Assembly: GCA_021372865.1 (NCBI GenBank)
Contig: JAJFTO010000016.1
Span: 124,001-188,000 of the forward strand
Length of the DNA stretch: 64,000 bases
Reading direction: 5' to 3'
Source: Porphyromonadaceae bacterium
Lineage (GTDB): Bacteria; Bacteroidota; Bacteroidia; Bacteroidales; Dysgonomonadaceae
Positions 55,170 to 64,000 of this stretch are shown piece after piece. The position numbers were made by a program, and so were the translations under genes. The number at the start of each line of letters is the position of its first letter. The first letter of the stretch is position 1. The notes beneath the pieces were generated by a model. It saw only the letters and a list, made by a program, of their open reading frames with translations. It did no database searches and was not told the DNA's origin.

Positions 55170-55868
55170 TTATATGTTTAATGACAAGGACAAATTCAGT
55201 TTCAGGTTGGAAAGATTGGGTTGCACATTCTCCGGTAGCCGCGTTTTATTTTCACTGAGGTTTACGTTCACCTCTTTTATTTTCGCATAGAAATAGCCGG
55301 TGCTTAACCCCACAGAAATATTTCGGGTAAGAAAATAATCAACACCCAAATCTACTTGAAATCCTGCGTTTGAACCCGAAAACATGGCCGATTCATTGTC
55401 CACGGTTCCTGCACTTTCCAGATAGGTGTATCCTACCGACAAGGTTCCTGAACCCAGGAGTTTTCCGGTGGTTCCCAGCCATCGGGCATACACCAGAGAC
55501 GGGGCAATGAACATGATTTTGTTTTCCTCCGATACATTTACCACGCCATAATGATCATTCCCTGCATCGAACAACAGGTCTGTTTCGGGTACATCCGTTT
55601 TCATGTATCTGTATTTCGCACCAAATCCCAGTCCGTTGTTGAGAAGATAGTGCGCATTTCCCTCGGTATTCAGGCCCCACTTCAGATCCCTGTTGTATTT
55701 TTTAAAGGCATCGTTGTTGATAAACATTTTGGAGCCGTTCCCATTCGGATCGGTTGCCGTAAAGTAACTGTAGCCACCTGTAAGATTTAACCGAAAATTT
55801 GGGAGGTCCTGCGCCCTCACCGACAGGGTGGTCATCAGCAGGCATAAGCAAAGAAAGATTTGTTTCAT
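55170..55868 (-). CDS. Outer-membrane beta-barrel protein
   Basis: 232 residues from the Met at 55868 (MKQIFLCLCLLMTTLSVRAQ, signal peptide); a longer frame upstream overlaps the gap terminator. The mature part has eight or so amphipathic strands (FRLNLTGGYSYFTA, LGFGAKYRYMKT, GTLSVGYTYLES, GFQVDLGVDYFLTRNISVGLSTGYFYAKI) and ends LKLNLSLSLNI, with the terminal hydrophobic pattern of OmpW/OmpA-like barrels. Function unknown. Co-transcribed with the small lipoprotein after it. Confidence 0.82.
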   Translation of the reverse strand: MKQIFLCLCLLMTTLSVRAQDLPNFRLNLTGGYSYFTATDPNGNGSKMFINNDAFKKYNRDLKWGLNTEGNAHYLLNNGLGFGAKYRYMKTDVPETDLLFDAGNDHYGVVNVSEENKIMFIAPSLVYARWLGTTGKLLGSGTLSVGYTYLESAGTVDNESAMFSGSNAGFQVDLGVDYFLTRNISVGLSTGYFYAKIKEVNVNLSENKTRLPENVQPNLSNLKLNLSLSLNI

Positions 55869-55983
55869 AATTAGATTAGAATTGTTGTAATACCCTTTTT
55901 TTTTAAGTATTTCACGAATTAATTTATGGCAATAAAGATAACATTTTTTTCTATTTTCCATATCATTGTTGAGAAGTGGCCAC

Positions 55984-56012
55984 AAAAAAACGCCCCTGAA
56001 AAGGGGCGCTTT
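55984..56012 (-). terminator. gap terminator
   Basis: CGCCCCT pairs with AGGGGCG (55991-56008) over GAAA, then a seven-base T run in the minus direction, 35 bp after the gap stop. Confidence 0.88.
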
Positions 56013-56046
56013 TATGATCAATATTCCGAAACCGGAATTTCATTCA

Positions 56047-57368
<1,322 letters not shown>

Positions 57369-58562
57369 ATGAACCTCGCCCTGAAACTAATAATCAGACC
57401 GATCATTTTGTTGTTTCTGACAACATTCATTTTCACAGCTTGTGGTATAAAAAGTAACAGGGGGATGAATCAATCCTCCCCGTATCAGAAAGGAATGTTT
57501 TCCAGTGTATATCCTTTAGATATACCGGATAAGGGGTTGGACACAACGTTTGCTAAAATCCTTATCCCTGATCAGGAAAGCATTACCGGAGGAGATGGTA
57601 CCTATTCCATAGCCTTACCGGACGGAAGATCTATTTTTCTGATGGGAGATTCCTATACCGGGCCTGTCACCCATGGCAGTCGTTCCCTGTCTGACCATAT
57701 GTTTCGAAACTCCTACATTCTGTATGATAAGGGTCATGTGACCGCAATGGTTGATGCCCTAGGCGAGAATACCTCCGCAGCAGTACCTCCCGGAGTAACC
57801 AATGAGCATGAAAAATGGTACTGGCCCGGCCATGGGTTCGCCAGAGAGAATACGTTGTATATTTTTCAAACATTGATGGTCCAGGGAGAACCGGGTATGT
57901 GGGGTTTCAGGTACAAAACGACCGATATTCTGGAATATAGTCTCCCTGACATCACACTCAAAAGTACAAAAACGATTCCTTTTGAAGGTTCACCCGACGT
58001 ACATTTTGGCATGGCGGTGCTCGACGATCGGGATTATATCTATATCTATGCGCAGGTCGATGTGGATAACGGATGGAACCCCGTCTCAGAGGCATTGGTT
58101 GCACGTACGACCATCGATCAGCTGTATACAGATTGGGAGTATTACGACGGATCGTCATGGAGTCCCCGTGCGTCAGATGCAGCAAGAATGGAAGGGCTCT
58201 CCACCGTACCGGTTTCTTCCCAGTTTACGGTCTTCAAGCTGAAAGATACCTACGTCTTACTCACCCAGTCTAAAAAATTTAATTCCGGAGAGATCTATAC
58301 TTTTATTGCCGATCATCCGCAAGGTCCCTGGTACAATAAAAGACTGATACACAAAATTGAAGGACAAGAGGATCCGAAGCTGTTTACCTACAACGCGACG
58401 GCTCACCCCCAGTTTGAGAAGGATGGGAAGATCCTTATCAGCTACAATGTCAATCATGAAGATTTTGTAAAGCAACACGCGGATGTATCCACCTATCGTC
58501 CCCGGTTTCTCTGGATTGATACGACAAAAATTGTGGATAGGCAGACTGGCGTGGACCCATGA
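57369..58562 (+). CDS. Beta-propeller lipoprotein, DUF4185/DUF5005-like, possible glycosidase
   Basis: 397 residues from the Met at 57369 (lipobox IFTAC, Cys25); an in-frame ATG 16 codons upstream is possible. The mature part repeats blade-like units: TGGDGTYSIALPDGRSIFLMGDSYTG, YWPGHGFARENTLYIFQTLM, DVHFGMAVLDDRDYIYIYAQ, FTVFKLKDTYVLLTQSK and HPQFEKDGKILISYNVN. The pattern is that of five-bladed propellers such as DUF4185, some members of which are glycoside hydrolases. The family call is from memory of the pattern. It has its own promoter and no sugar-pathway neighbour. Confidence 0.65.
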   Translation: MNLALKLIIRPIILLFLTTFIFTACGIKSNRGMNQSSPYQKGMFSSVYPLDIPDKGLDTTFAKILIPDQESITGGDGTYSIALPDGRSIFLMGDSYTGPVTHGSRSLSDHMFRNSYILYDKGHVTAMVDALGENTSAAVPPGVTNEHEKWYWPGHGFARENTLYIFQTLMVQGEPGMWGFRYKTTDILEYSLPDITLKSTKTIPFEGSPDVHFGMAVLDDRDYIYIYAQVDVDNGWNPVSEALVARTTIDQLYTDWEYYDGSSWSPRASDAARMEGLSTVPVSSQFTVFKLKDTYVLLTQSKKFNSGEIYTFIADHPQGPWYNKRLIHKIEGQEDPKLFTYNATAHPQFEKDGKILISYNVNHEDFVKQHADVSTYRPRFLWIDTTKIVDRQTGVDP

Positions 58563-58639
58563 TCAATCTATTCATTTTGATTTCTCCTTCCATTGATAAG
58601 TGGGTTACCGTACCATTTCCCATTTTCCATCCTTTTCAC

Positions 58640-58647
58640 TATCTTTG
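58640..58647 (+). promoter_or_regulatory. -7 box of the ettA promoter
   Basis: TATCTTTG, 98 bp before the ettA ATG; implies a leader of about 90 nt. Confidence 0.5.
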
Positions 58648-58744
58648 TGCTCCGTTTTGATAGGGGATAACTAAAAATGTTGATTCATATTGACTTATGA
58701 CTATCAAAAGTTAAGATTAACGGAATTAATTGACTAAAAAAAAT

Positions 58745-60424
58745 ATGGCCGACGATAAAAAAATCATTTTTTCCATGGTGGGGGTAAATAAGACGTTTCC
58801 ACCCCACAAGCAGGTTCTGAAAGATATTTACCTTTCCTTTTTCTATGGTGCCAAGATCGGTATCATCGGTCTGAACGGATCGGGAAAATCTACCCTGCTG
58901 AAGATCATTGCGGGTATCGAAAAAGAGTATCAGGGTGAGGTGGTGTCAGACAAAAGCTTCTCGGTCGGGTACTTGGAGCAGGATCCTGCGCTTGATCCCG
59001 ATAAGACGGTGATTGAAATTGTACGTGAAGGGGTACAACCTGTGATGGATCTTTTGGCGGAATACGAAGAGATAAACCTGAAATTTGGTTTGCCCGAATA
59101 TTACGAAGACGAGGACAAGATGAATGGTCTTTTTGCCCGTCAGGCCGAGCTACAGGACAAACTGGATGCGGTCGACGCATGGAACATAGACAACCGGCTA
59201 GACCGGGCCATGGACGCACTGCGCTGTCCACCGGAAGAACAACCTGTGAGAGAACTTTCGGGAGGGGAGCGCCGCCGTGTGGCCCTCTGCAGGCTGCTCC
59301 TGCAGGAGCCCGATGTACTGTTGCTCGATGAGCCGACCAACCACCTCGATGCTGAGTCCATCGACTGGCTGGAGCAACACCTGCAGCAATATCAGGGAAC
59401 GGTGATCTGCATCACGCACGACCGTTACTTCCTCGATCATGTGGCCGGCTGGATACTGGAACTGGATCGTGGCGAAGGGATACCCTGGAAAGGAAACTAT
59501 ACCTCCTGGCTGGAGCAGAAAACAAAGCGCATGGAACAGGAAGAGAAACAGGTCAGCAAGCGCCGAAAGACGCTGGAACGGGAGCTGGAGTGGATCAACC
59601 TGGCACCCAAGGCGCGACATGCCAAAGGCAAAGCCCGTCTGAACTCCTACGAACAACTTTTGAATCAGGATCAGAAAGAAAGAGAAGAAAAGTTGGAGCT
59701 TTTCATCCCCAACGGTCCACGTCTTGGAAATAAGGTGATTGAAGCCATCGGTGTGAAGAAAGGATTCGGCGATAAACTGTTGTTCGATGATCTCAACTTC
59801 ATGTTGCCCCCCAATGGTATTGTGGGGGTCATCGGGCCGAATGGCGCTGGAAAAACCACTCTTTTTCGCCTGATTCAGGGCATGGAGACTACCGATGCAG
59901 GTAAGTTTGAAGTCGGTGAAACAGTCGTGACTGCCTATGTGGATCAGTCGCACGAAGCCATCGACCCGGAAAAAACGGTCTATCAGGTGGTTTCGGGCGG
60001 TTTGGAGTTTGTACGGGTGGGCGGAAAAGATGTCAACGCCCGTGCTTACCTCTCCCGTTTCAACTTCTCGGGCGCTGACCAGGAAAAACTGTGCGGCGTA
60101 CTGTCGGGTGGGGAGCGCAACCGACTTCATCTGGCACTGACGCTTAAAGCGGGTGCCAACGTGCTCCTGCTTGACGAACCGACGAACGACATTGACGTGA
60201 ACACACTTCGTGCCCTGGAAGAAGGTCTGGAAAATTTTGCCGGCTGCGCCGTGGTGATTTCACACGATCGCTGGTTCCTCGACCGTATCTGTACTCACAT
60301 CCTCGCTTTTGAAGGAAATTCAGAGATCTTCTACTTTGAGGGCTCCTACAGCGAATATGAGGAGAACAAGAAGATGCGTCTTGGAAACGTGGAACCCAAA
60401 CGGGTACGATACAGGAAACTGTAG
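58745..60424 (+). CDS. ettA: Energy-dependent translational throttle protein (ABC-F)
   Basis: 559 residues from the ATG at 58745; a TTG five codons upstream is in frame. Two ABC domains: GLNGSGKSTLLKIIAG with LSGGERRRVALCRLLL and LLDEPTNHLDAESI; then GPNGAGKTTLFRLIQG with LSGGERNRLHLALTL and LLLDEPTNDIDVNTL. Between them are the arm and P-site linker rich in charged residues (EQKTKRMEQEEKQVSKRRKTLERELEW). EttA binds the ribosomal E site and gates the first peptide bond by ATP level. No membrane part, so not a transporter. Confidence 0.95.
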   Translation: MADDKKIIFSMVGVNKTFPPHKQVLKDIYLSFFYGAKIGIIGLNGSGKSTLLKIIAGIEKEYQGEVVSDKSFSVGYLEQDPALDPDKTVIEIVREGVQPVMDLLAEYEEINLKFGLPEYYEDEDKMNGLFARQAELQDKLDAVDAWNIDNRLDRAMDALRCPPEEQPVRELSGGERRRVALCRLLLQEPDVLLLDEPTNHLDAESIDWLEQHLQQYQGTVICITHDRYFLDHVAGWILELDRGEGIPWKGNYTSWLEQKTKRMEQEEKQVSKRRKTLERELEWINLAPKARHAKGKARLNSYEQLLNQDQKEREEKLELFIPNGPRLGNKVIEAIGVKKGFGDKLLFDDLNFMLPPNGIVGVIGPNGAGKTTLFRLIQGMETTDAGKFEVGETVVTAYVDQSHEAIDPEKTVYQVVSGGLEFVRVGGKDVNARAYLSRFNFSGADQEKLCGVLSGGERNRLHLALTLKAGANVLLLDEPTNDIDVNTLRALEEGLENFAGCAVVISHDRWFLDRICTHILAFEGNSEIFYFEGSYSEYEENKKMRLGNVEPKRVRYRKL

Positions 60425-60429
60425 TTTAA

Positions 60430-60473
60430 TGTGCCAATATGCCTATGTTCCAATGTCCCAATGAGCCTATGAG
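60430..60473. repeat. Imperfect 8-bp tandem repeats
   Basis: TGTGCCAA, TATGCCTA, TGTTCCAA, TGTCCCAA, TGAGCCTA and a partial sixth unit follow one another without gaps, directly after ettA. Consensus TGnsCCwA. Confidence 0.75.
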
Positions 60474-60562
60474 ACAGCAATATGATTAATGTGTGGACGT
60501 GTAAATGCGAATTGTACTGAAAACACCCATATAACGATATTTCTGAGGCCAACTATCAGATT

Positions 60563-62151
60563 ATGAGAAAATTTTTATTGATTGCTCTGACTGCCGTCTT
60601 TTGTTCCGCTCTTTTTGGTCAAAACATTCTCTACAAGGGAAAAGTGATTGATGAAGTATATCACACGCCGGTTGCTTATGCCGCAGTGTATATACAAAAT
60701 ACCTCCTATGGAACCATTGCAGACAATACCGGCGAGTTCTCTTTTACAGCGCCGGACACACTGCAGCATATCCAGCTGGTCATTGCCCGGCAGGATTTCA
60801 AAATCAGTTATCTTTCACTAGATCCTCAAAATCAAACCGACCTGCTGATTGCTCTCCAGCCTGATGATTTTGAAGCAAGAATGCAGACGTTACGGGATAG
60901 CCTGGGTGACGACAAAAGTAACTTAGCGGTTCTTCTGGACAAAGCAACCCGGTTTGTGACCAACGACTGGATACCATTGGGTAATCCGGAAGTGAACAAG
61001 TTTGATTTTGGGCGTATTCAGACCTTTCCTACCTACAATCCCATCGAAGGCGTTCGCCTCAGAGCGGGTTTTGCTTCAAATGCGAGACTGAGTCCCCATT
61101 TTTTTCTGAAGGGGTATATTGCATACGGCTTTAGAGATCAGCGACCCAAATACCGGGGTGAGGCCACATACACTTTTTCCCCGAAAGCGTATCACGAGGA
61201 GGAATTCCCGAAAAACAACCTCAGCTTTGTCTACGAGAACGATCTCTATTCTCCCGGAGAGATGCATCCCCGTTCTCCAAATAACTTACTGCTTATTACT
61301 TACCGACGCTCGGAGGACCAGGCAACCTACCGCAACTTTGGAGAGATCAATTACGAAAGAGAGAATAAGCATGGGTTTGCCGGAATGTTATGGGCGAGAA
61401 GAGCACGCATGATTCCGGAAGGTACACTGCGCTTTCAACGTCAGTCGGGTAATCTCATATTGAATGATCATGCCCTTCATACCACCGAAGCCGGATTACA
61501 GCTACGCTATTCAGTGAGAGAAGCCTATATCCAACAGAGACGCAAGCGGAAACCCATTGAAACGACCAGTCCCGTTTTCTTTTTGTCTCACACAGCAGGT
61601 GTGGCAGAGGTGCTGGGATCAGAAAATATATACCACCGTACGGAAATCTCTGTACAAAAACGTACATTGCTGGGCGCTAACGGACGATTGGATCTGGTTG
61701 GAGAAGCCATGAAGATATGGAATGCAGTTCCATTCCCCTTGCTGGTATACCCCAACCAACGTTATCGTCACCACATCGAAAACAATGCTTTTTTTCTGAA
61801 TCGTGCCCTAGAGTTTATGGCCGATGAGCAGGTGACACTGCGTACAACTTTCGTGGGTGATGATTTTTTGTTGGCAAAAATGCCGCTGCTCAACCGTTTG
61901 CAGGTAAGGGAACTGATCTCACTGCGGGCATCTATGGCAGGTTGAGTGAGAAGAACGATCCTTCACTGTCGGGAACCCTTTACGATTCTCCAATAACTTC
62001 CTACAAGTACGGATCCGTGCCCTATGTGGAAGGAGCCGTAGGATTCACCAACATTCTGGGACTTCTGCGTGTGGAGTATGTGCACCGTTTTACCTACCGC
62101 GATCATCCCGATGCACTACTCGGAAAGATCAGGGTGGATGTGACATTGTGA
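60563..62151 (+). pseudogene. DUF5686-like outer-membrane protein, frameshifted
   Basis: The first frame (60563-61945, 460 residues) has a signal peptide, a carboxypeptidase-regulatory-like domain (about 24-105, GKVIDEVYHTPVAYAAVYIQNTSYGTIADNTGEF) and a barrel part. It stops in ...ISLRASMAG. One base more near 61933 (TCTTATGG for TCTATGG) would give ...ASYGRLSEKNDPSLSG and continue into the frame that ends at 62151 with VDVTL, a proper barrel end. This is a single-base deletion or a sequencing error. Even repaired it is about 529 residues, shorter than many DUF5686 proteins. Family call is moderate. Confidence 0.75.
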
Positions 62152-62207
62152 TGGAAATGGACATATTGCCACAAGGCTTCAGCAGAAGGTGAGTGGAAGC
62201 ATGAACC

Positions 62208-64000
62208 ATGCAAAAAATAGCAGACAATATGCACAACCGGATAAATTTACTCAAAGAGCAGGTTACGCATCTTTGGATCAACCTTTTCTGGAAGAATCCC
62301 AATCGTCTTTGGGCACTTAAAGTGGCTGCATCCATCGCCTTCCTGCTGATACCGGCAGAGCTTCTTTTTCATGATTCCTTTATTGGTACCACCATCGCAC
62401 TGGGTGTGGTGGCCATGGCGCTTGGTGAGACCGATGTGCATCCCCGGGGACGAATGAAATCGGCCGGATTGTCGCTCCTCCTCTTTTTTATTACCAGCAG
62501 CCTGGTTGGATTGTTGTACCCTTCTCCTCCTTTATTTTTCCTGCTGATATTCGTTGCAGCCTTCTCGCTCACGCTGACTGGCGGAATAAATGCAAGGATG
62601 CAGGGAGTTACTTTCGGCACCCTGCTTATTTTTATATATACCATGCTGGGGGCCGGGAACACAGAAAAATGGTTTTACCAGCCGCTGCTTTACACCATCG
62701 GGGCATTTGCATACTCTGTCATCTCCATCCTGTTGTTGAATTACCGGCCATACAGACTGCTCAAAGAGCAACTGGCACGGAGTTTCCGTTATCTGGCAGA
62801 GTACATCGACCTGAAAGCAAACCTATTTCCCAGCGACCCGCAGGTGCAGATGCTGATCAGAACCCAGCTGGCACAAAAAAATACGGAGCTGGCCCAACAG
62901 ATCGAAACCTGTAAAAATAATCTTTACAGTTACTCGGCAGAGAGCAGCGAGGAAGCCAGACCTGTAGTGAATCTCTATTACCGGAAATGGTTTTTGTTGC
63001 AGGAGATGCAGGAGCGGGCCATCTCCAGTCACGAGCAGTACGACCTGCTCAGCCGGGAGGTCGCTAACAGAGAGCTGCTGGAAGGCTTTGGCCTGTTGAT
63101 GCGGGAGATTGGGAAGGCAATGCATCTCTATGGTGAATCGTTGCTTACAGACCAGGCATACAAACATCCGCTCTCGCTGGAATGGACTCTCTCAGCCCTG
63201 CAGCAAATGCTGGAAGGAGAGCGGGAAGAGCCGCACTACCGCACACTGTCGTTGTTGATGAAAAACCTCACGGGCCTCGAAAGAAACCTGCGTGAGGAGG
63301 AGATGCTCAGTGCACAGATCGATGTCACTGTATTTAATTCCCGCAAACCGGAGAGCGCCCGTCTCACTTCTTTGCTCAACCCGGCACACCCCCGCTTTAA
63401 GTTTGCTGTGAGGCTCACATTGAGCTGGTTACTGGGATACGGCATCATGCAGTTGTTTCATTTCGACAAGGGAGCATGGATTCTGCTCACTTCGCTCATT
63501 GTCTTTCAACAGACTTATAGCGCCACACGGATGCGGCTTTTCCACCGTGTCTTTGGAACGCTGATCGGCGTGATTTTGGGTGTGACCCTGGCACAACTGC
63601 TGCCTACTCTTGCTGGGCAGATATTGCTCCTGATGTGCTCCATCTACCTTTTTTTCTACTGGCTGAAAAAAAATTACGTGGTAGCCGCCATATTTATCAC
63701 CACTTATGTGCTGGCATCATTCAATCTCCTTTCCGAACAGGGCATCGCAGTGATGCTTCCCCGGATCTTCGACACGCTCATAGGAGGCACCATCACTTAT
63801 CTGGTGGTACGTTTTGTATGGCCCGACTGGCAGTATAAACAGCTGCCGGAACTGCTGCAGCATGCCATGATAAAGAACAAACGCTACTTCGAGAGCATCT
63901 ATGAGGGATCCGTAACCGAAGAGGAATACCTTCACAACCGGCGTACCGCTTACAATGCCGACAATGCACTGACTTCGGCCTGGAAAGGAATGCGTCTTGA
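62208..64000 (+). CDS. YccS/FUSC-like inner-membrane protein (5' part)
   Basis: Open from the ATG at 62208 (MQKIADNMHNRIN; a second Met lies at 62229) to the window end, 597 codons seen. A TGA ends the frame just before the first Met. An N-terminal block of membrane helices (about 30-170) is followed by a soluble helical region (about 180-395) and a second helix block (LTLSWLLGYGIMQLFHFDKGAWILLTSLIVFQQTYSATRMRLFHRVFGTLIGVILG) typical of the FUSC/YccS superfamily. Such proteins are thought to export aromatic acids or similar compounds; function here is open. Confidence 0.85.
   Translation, partial: MQKIADNMHNRINLLKEQVTHLWINLFWKNPNRLWALKVAASIAFLLIPAELLFHDSFIGTTIALGVVAMALGETDVHPRGRMKSAGLSLLLFFITSSLVGLLYPSPPLFFLLIFVAAFSLTLTGGINARMQGVTFGTLLIFIYTMLGAGNTEKWFYQPLLYTIGAFAYSVISILLLNYRPYRLLKEQLARSFRYLAEYIDLKANLFPSDPQVQMLIRTQLAQKNTELAQQIETCKNNLYSYSAESSEEARPVVNLYYRKWFLLQEMQERAISSHEQYDLLSREVANRELLEGFGLLMREIGKAMHLYGESLLTDQAYKHPLSLEWTLSALQQMLEGEREEPHYRTLSLLMKNLTGLERNLREEEMLSAQIDVTVFNSRKPESARLTSLLNPAHPRFKFAVRLTLSWLLGYGIMQLFHFDKGAWILLTSLIVFQQTYSATRMRLFHRVFGTLIGVILGVTLAQLLPTLAGQILLLMCSIYLFFYWLKKNYVVAAIFITTYVLASFNLLSEQGIAVMLPRIFDTLIGGTITYLVVRFVWPDWQYKQLPELLQHAMIKNKRYFESIYEGSVTEEEYLHNRRTAYNADNALTSAWKGMRL

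Noticed and set aside
59198..60130. 310-codon open frame on the minus strand
   Set aside because: It lies wholly inside ettA in antisense; ettA has clear paired ABC motifs, and the antisense product resembles nothing.

Overview
The window is a chromosomal stretch of a Bacteroidota bacterium, most likely order Bacteroidales. Evidence for this: many Bacteroidota-type promoters with a TAnnTTTG -7 box; few Shine-Dalgarno sites; many lipoproteins and outer-membrane beta-barrels; an S46 dipeptidyl-peptidase; the type IX secretion protein PorT; a Rho factor with a long disordered insert; and DUF3256- and DUF5686-type proteins. The gene set suggests an anaerobic, amino-acid- and glycan-using member close to Dysgonomonadaceae/Porphyromonadaceae. 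That placement is inference. No phage, insertion sequence or CRISPR array is visible, and most of the window is core genome.

Layout. 0-11 kb: end of a PBP4-type carboxypeptidase, FKBP lipoprotein and glycyl-tRNA synthetase, a polysaccharide flippase, an S46 peptidase, and a C69 peptidase / phosphohexomutase / methylglyoxal synthase run. 10.7-16.2 kb: a DivIC/FtsB-like division protein, then a response regulator with a decayed AAA+ domain, a hybrid histidine kinase and XerD. 16.2-22.2 kb: dnaN, an exonuclease, truA, rho and a lipoprotein. 22.5-27.1 kb: EtfBA with an acyl-CoA dehydrogenase, and an ECF sigma factor. 27.1-28.0 kb: about 1 kb with no convincing gene but with a textbook leftward promoter, an operator-like palindrome and tandem repeats. 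28.0-35.3 kb: a five-gene leftward operon (aminotransferase, LolC/E-like permease, sbcD, sbcC, SMR transporter). 35.3-37.5 kb: a GH16-like lipoprotein lacking its catalytic glutamates, a 166-bp palindromic element, and queF/queC. 37.7-44.8 kb: the full phosphate module pstSCAB-phoU-phoB-phoR behind a four-fold 11-bp repeat that looks like a Pho box. 44.8-50.2 kb: endonuclease IV, tRNA-Arg(CCG), a DUF3256 protein, alpha-L-fucosidase, a small Ala-rich lipoprotein and an acyl-CoA synthetase. 50.3-57 kb: MtaB, a lipid A acyltransferase, a GT2 glycosyltransferase, PorT, ferredoxin, envelope proteins and GAPDH. 57.3-64 kb: a beta-propeller lipoprotein, EttA, a frameshifted DUF5686-type protein and a YccS-like membrane protein that runs off the end.

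How the genes fit together. The pst-pho block is a self-contained phosphate-sensing and uptake unit. EtfBA plus the dehydrogenase form one acyl-CoA oxidation or reduction module. LpxL-like acyltransferase, GT2, PorT and the flippase serve envelope building. SbcCD, XerD, DnaN, the DnaQ-like exonuclease and Nfo serve DNA maintenance. The best candidates for undescribed biology are the gene-free transcription unit at 27.1-27.9 kb, the Pho-box architecture, the palindromic element at 36.2 kb and the response regulator that keeps its DNA-binding end but has lost its sigma-54 ATPase motifs.
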